Below are positions 4,880 to 5,841 of a stretch of DNA of 5,841 bases, in pieces (position 1 is the stretch's first letter; every line of letters starts with the position of its first letter). The notes under the pieces were generated by a model that made no database searches, was not told where the DNA came from, and saw only the letters and a list, made by a program, of their open reading frames with translations. The DNA lies in the NCBI GenBank assembly GCA_030641425.1, contig DAOWHM010000113.1, forward strand, positions 1 through 5,841. The letters are read 5' to 3'. A program made the translations under genes and the position numbers. This stretch comes from Candidatus Bathyarchaeota archaeon. GTDB taxonomy: Archaea > Thermoproteota > Bathyarchaeia > Bathyarchaeales > SOJC01.

Positions 4880-5459
4880 CTTCAACCTCCTCCATGTTAC
4901 CGTACTGCTTAAAAAGCGCTCTTAGCTGTCTCTTTTGAAGCCTTGGTACATGGCTTAGATTAAAATAGTCAGCAAAAACCTTGGTTGTTCTGAGGAGCTT
5001 CGTTTTACCCATCTCCTTCGCGTCAATAAGACCTACACGTTCCAGTTCCCTGATGTGCTTATAGGCTCCTTTTCCTCTAACCTCAACTACACGGGATTGA
5101 GGAACAGGTTGACGGTACGCAATGAATGATAGGGTCTTTAATGGTCCAGGAGTCAATAATGGGCGATTAGCTAGTCTCCGCACTCTCTGAACGAATTTAG
5201 GTTTGAGTTGAAGTACAAATCGTCCATCTTCCAACTCTAAAATCTCAAGAGCCATCCCTGCTTTGGCGTAACGATTCATTAATTCCCTGACCATGTCCTG
5301 TGTACGTCGTATAGACCTAATCCTTAGTACAGACGCGAGTGTTTTAAGGTCCAATGGCCGTCCTGCTATGTATAATGCAGCTTCAATAAACGCCATCTTA
5401 TCAAGTATATTCTCTTTTTCTAGCGTTGTCTCCTTCGACAAGTTGGACACCTTTACCAT
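4872..5459 (-). CDS. scpB: Segregation and condensation protein B
   Basis: ScpB dimers bind the kleisin ScpA and, with an SMC ATPase, act in chromosome compaction and segregation. This 195-aa protein has two winged-helix-like halves: residues ~22-95 (FIEAALYIAGRPLDLKTLASVL, then LEILELEDGRFVLQLKP) and ~100-170 (RPLLTPGPLKTLSFIAYRQPV, QSRVVEVRGKGAYKHIREL, GLIDAKEMGKTKLLRTT, FADYF). These are hallmark ScpB stretches and the length is typical. The ATG at 5459 overlaps scpA by 59 nt; the in-frame ATG at 5394-5396 (Met22) would give 174 aa, start just before the conserved region and lie 4 nt past the scpA stop. Neither has a strong nearby Shine-Dalgarno sequence, so the start is uncertain. Either way, translational coupling to scpA is likely. 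Its stop end overlaps that of thiL. Confidence 0.92.
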   Translation of the reverse strand: MVKVSNLSKETTLEKENILDKMAFIEAALYIAGRPLDLKTLASVLRIRSIRRTQDMVRELMNRYAKAGMALEILELEDGRFVLQLKPKFVQRVRRLANRPLLTPGPLKTLSFIAYRQPVPQSRVVEVRGKGAYKHIRELERVGLIDAKEMGKTKLLRTTKVFADYFNLSHVPRLQKRQLRALFKQYGNMEEVEVK

Positions 5460-5841
5460 TTATTGTTGTCATCATGATCTCACCAAACTCTTCCTCTTGC
5501 CTTATGAGTATCCTGTTTCTGCAAGCTAAAAACAAGATAAGAATCAATGCTCTTACAATCTCACGTCTATCAAGACCACTTATTATTCTCGAGAACGAAA
5601 CATGAGTCGCTCCATTCAACAGGATTACTATCCTGTTAAACATATCATCCATGTGCTCGTTGATGTTCAACATAAAATCGTCGACATCTTCGATTACTGG
5701 AGGTGCTTGAGGAGTTTGAATTCTACTGGTTGTTTCTTCTGGCTTCTCGCTTCGAATGGCTTTCTCCAATGCATCTAGTAAGTCGTCTAAGGTTGTAAAC
5801 GTGTACTCAAAACGATAGGGTATTTGTATAGGAGGAGGCAC
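5401..5841 (-). CDS. scpA: Segregation and condensation protein A, C-terminal part (5'-truncated by window edge)
   Basis: ScpA is the kleisin subunit that bridges SMC heads and binds ScpB. The visible 146 residues begin with PPPIQIPYRFEYTFTTLDDLLDAL, the proline-rich/central segment typical of ScpA, then a charged, flexible linker (~30-50) and a C-terminal winged helix (~64-126: DDMFNRIVILLNG, SFSRIISGLDRREIVRALILILFLAC, ILIRQEEEFGEIMM), the part that contacts the SMC head in kleisins. Full-length ScpA is usually well over 200 aa, so about the first 90-120 residues lie beyond the window; the GTG at 5841 is a coincidence of the edge, not the likely start. The last ~20 residues, after FGEIMM, are encoded in the overlap with scpB and look unconserved. 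Order scpA then scpB is the usual operon order. Confidence 0.85.
   Translation of the reverse strand: MPPPIQIPYRFEYTFTTLDDLLDALEKAIRSEKPEETTSRIQTPQAPPVIEDVDDFMLNINEHMDDMFNRIVILLNGATHVSFSRIISGLDRREIVRALILILFLACRNRILIRQEEEFGEIMMTTINGKGVQLVEGDNARKREYT

Noticed and set aside
5839..5841. GTG at the window edge as the scpA start
   Set aside because: The protein would lack the whole N-terminal kleisin domain; the frame simply continues out of the window.

Overview
This is archaeal chromosomal DNA, AT-leaning and gene-dense. The archaeal signs are a tRNA gene with a 12-nt intron that folds into a bulge-helix motif, TATA-box promoters with at least one likely leaderless gene, an Lrp-type regulator, an archaeal-type HesA/MoeB/ThiF E1-like enzyme with its own C-terminal domain, archaeal ThiL, and an ScpA/ScpB pair. 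A TACK-type lineage such as Bathyarchaeia would fit, but that is an impression from protein style and was not tested.

Layout, left to right. (1) The 3' part of an Lrp/AsnC-family regulator ending in a Cys-rich tail, then, 62 bp on and on the same strand, a MoeB/ThiF-like adenylyltransferase. The gap between them holds a 9-bp inverted repeat that includes the regulator's stop codon. (2) A 415-bp gap at 1636-2050: an AT-rich half, then a compact island of about 51% GC (1821-1960) sitting 20-25 nt behind a TATA box. This is the best candidate here for an undescribed RNA or small locus. (3) An HD-superfamily hydrolase that looks leaderless, followed by a 12-bp perfect hairpin. (4) An unrecognised protein with a PD-(D/E)XK-nuclease-like N-terminus and a winged-helix-like C-terminus. 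(5) On the minus strand, a tRNA-Thr(CGU) gene with an intron at 37/38. (6) thiL on the plus strand, whose N-terminus appears to start at a non-AUG codon. (7) scpB and the 3' part of scpA on the minus strand, overlapping each other and convergent with thiL; the two stop ends overlap by 8 bp.

Most genes are single housekeeping functions: thiamine diphosphate synthesis, chromosome condensation, a tRNA, sulfur-carrier or Ubl activation. They do not form one pathway. The only clear operon is scpA-scpB; the regulator/E1 pair is a possible second. I see no mobile element, CRISPR array or defence cassette. Points worth a second look are the GC island, the nuclease-like protein, the non-AUG thiL start, the alternative stems at the regulator/E1 junction and the very short tRNA intron.
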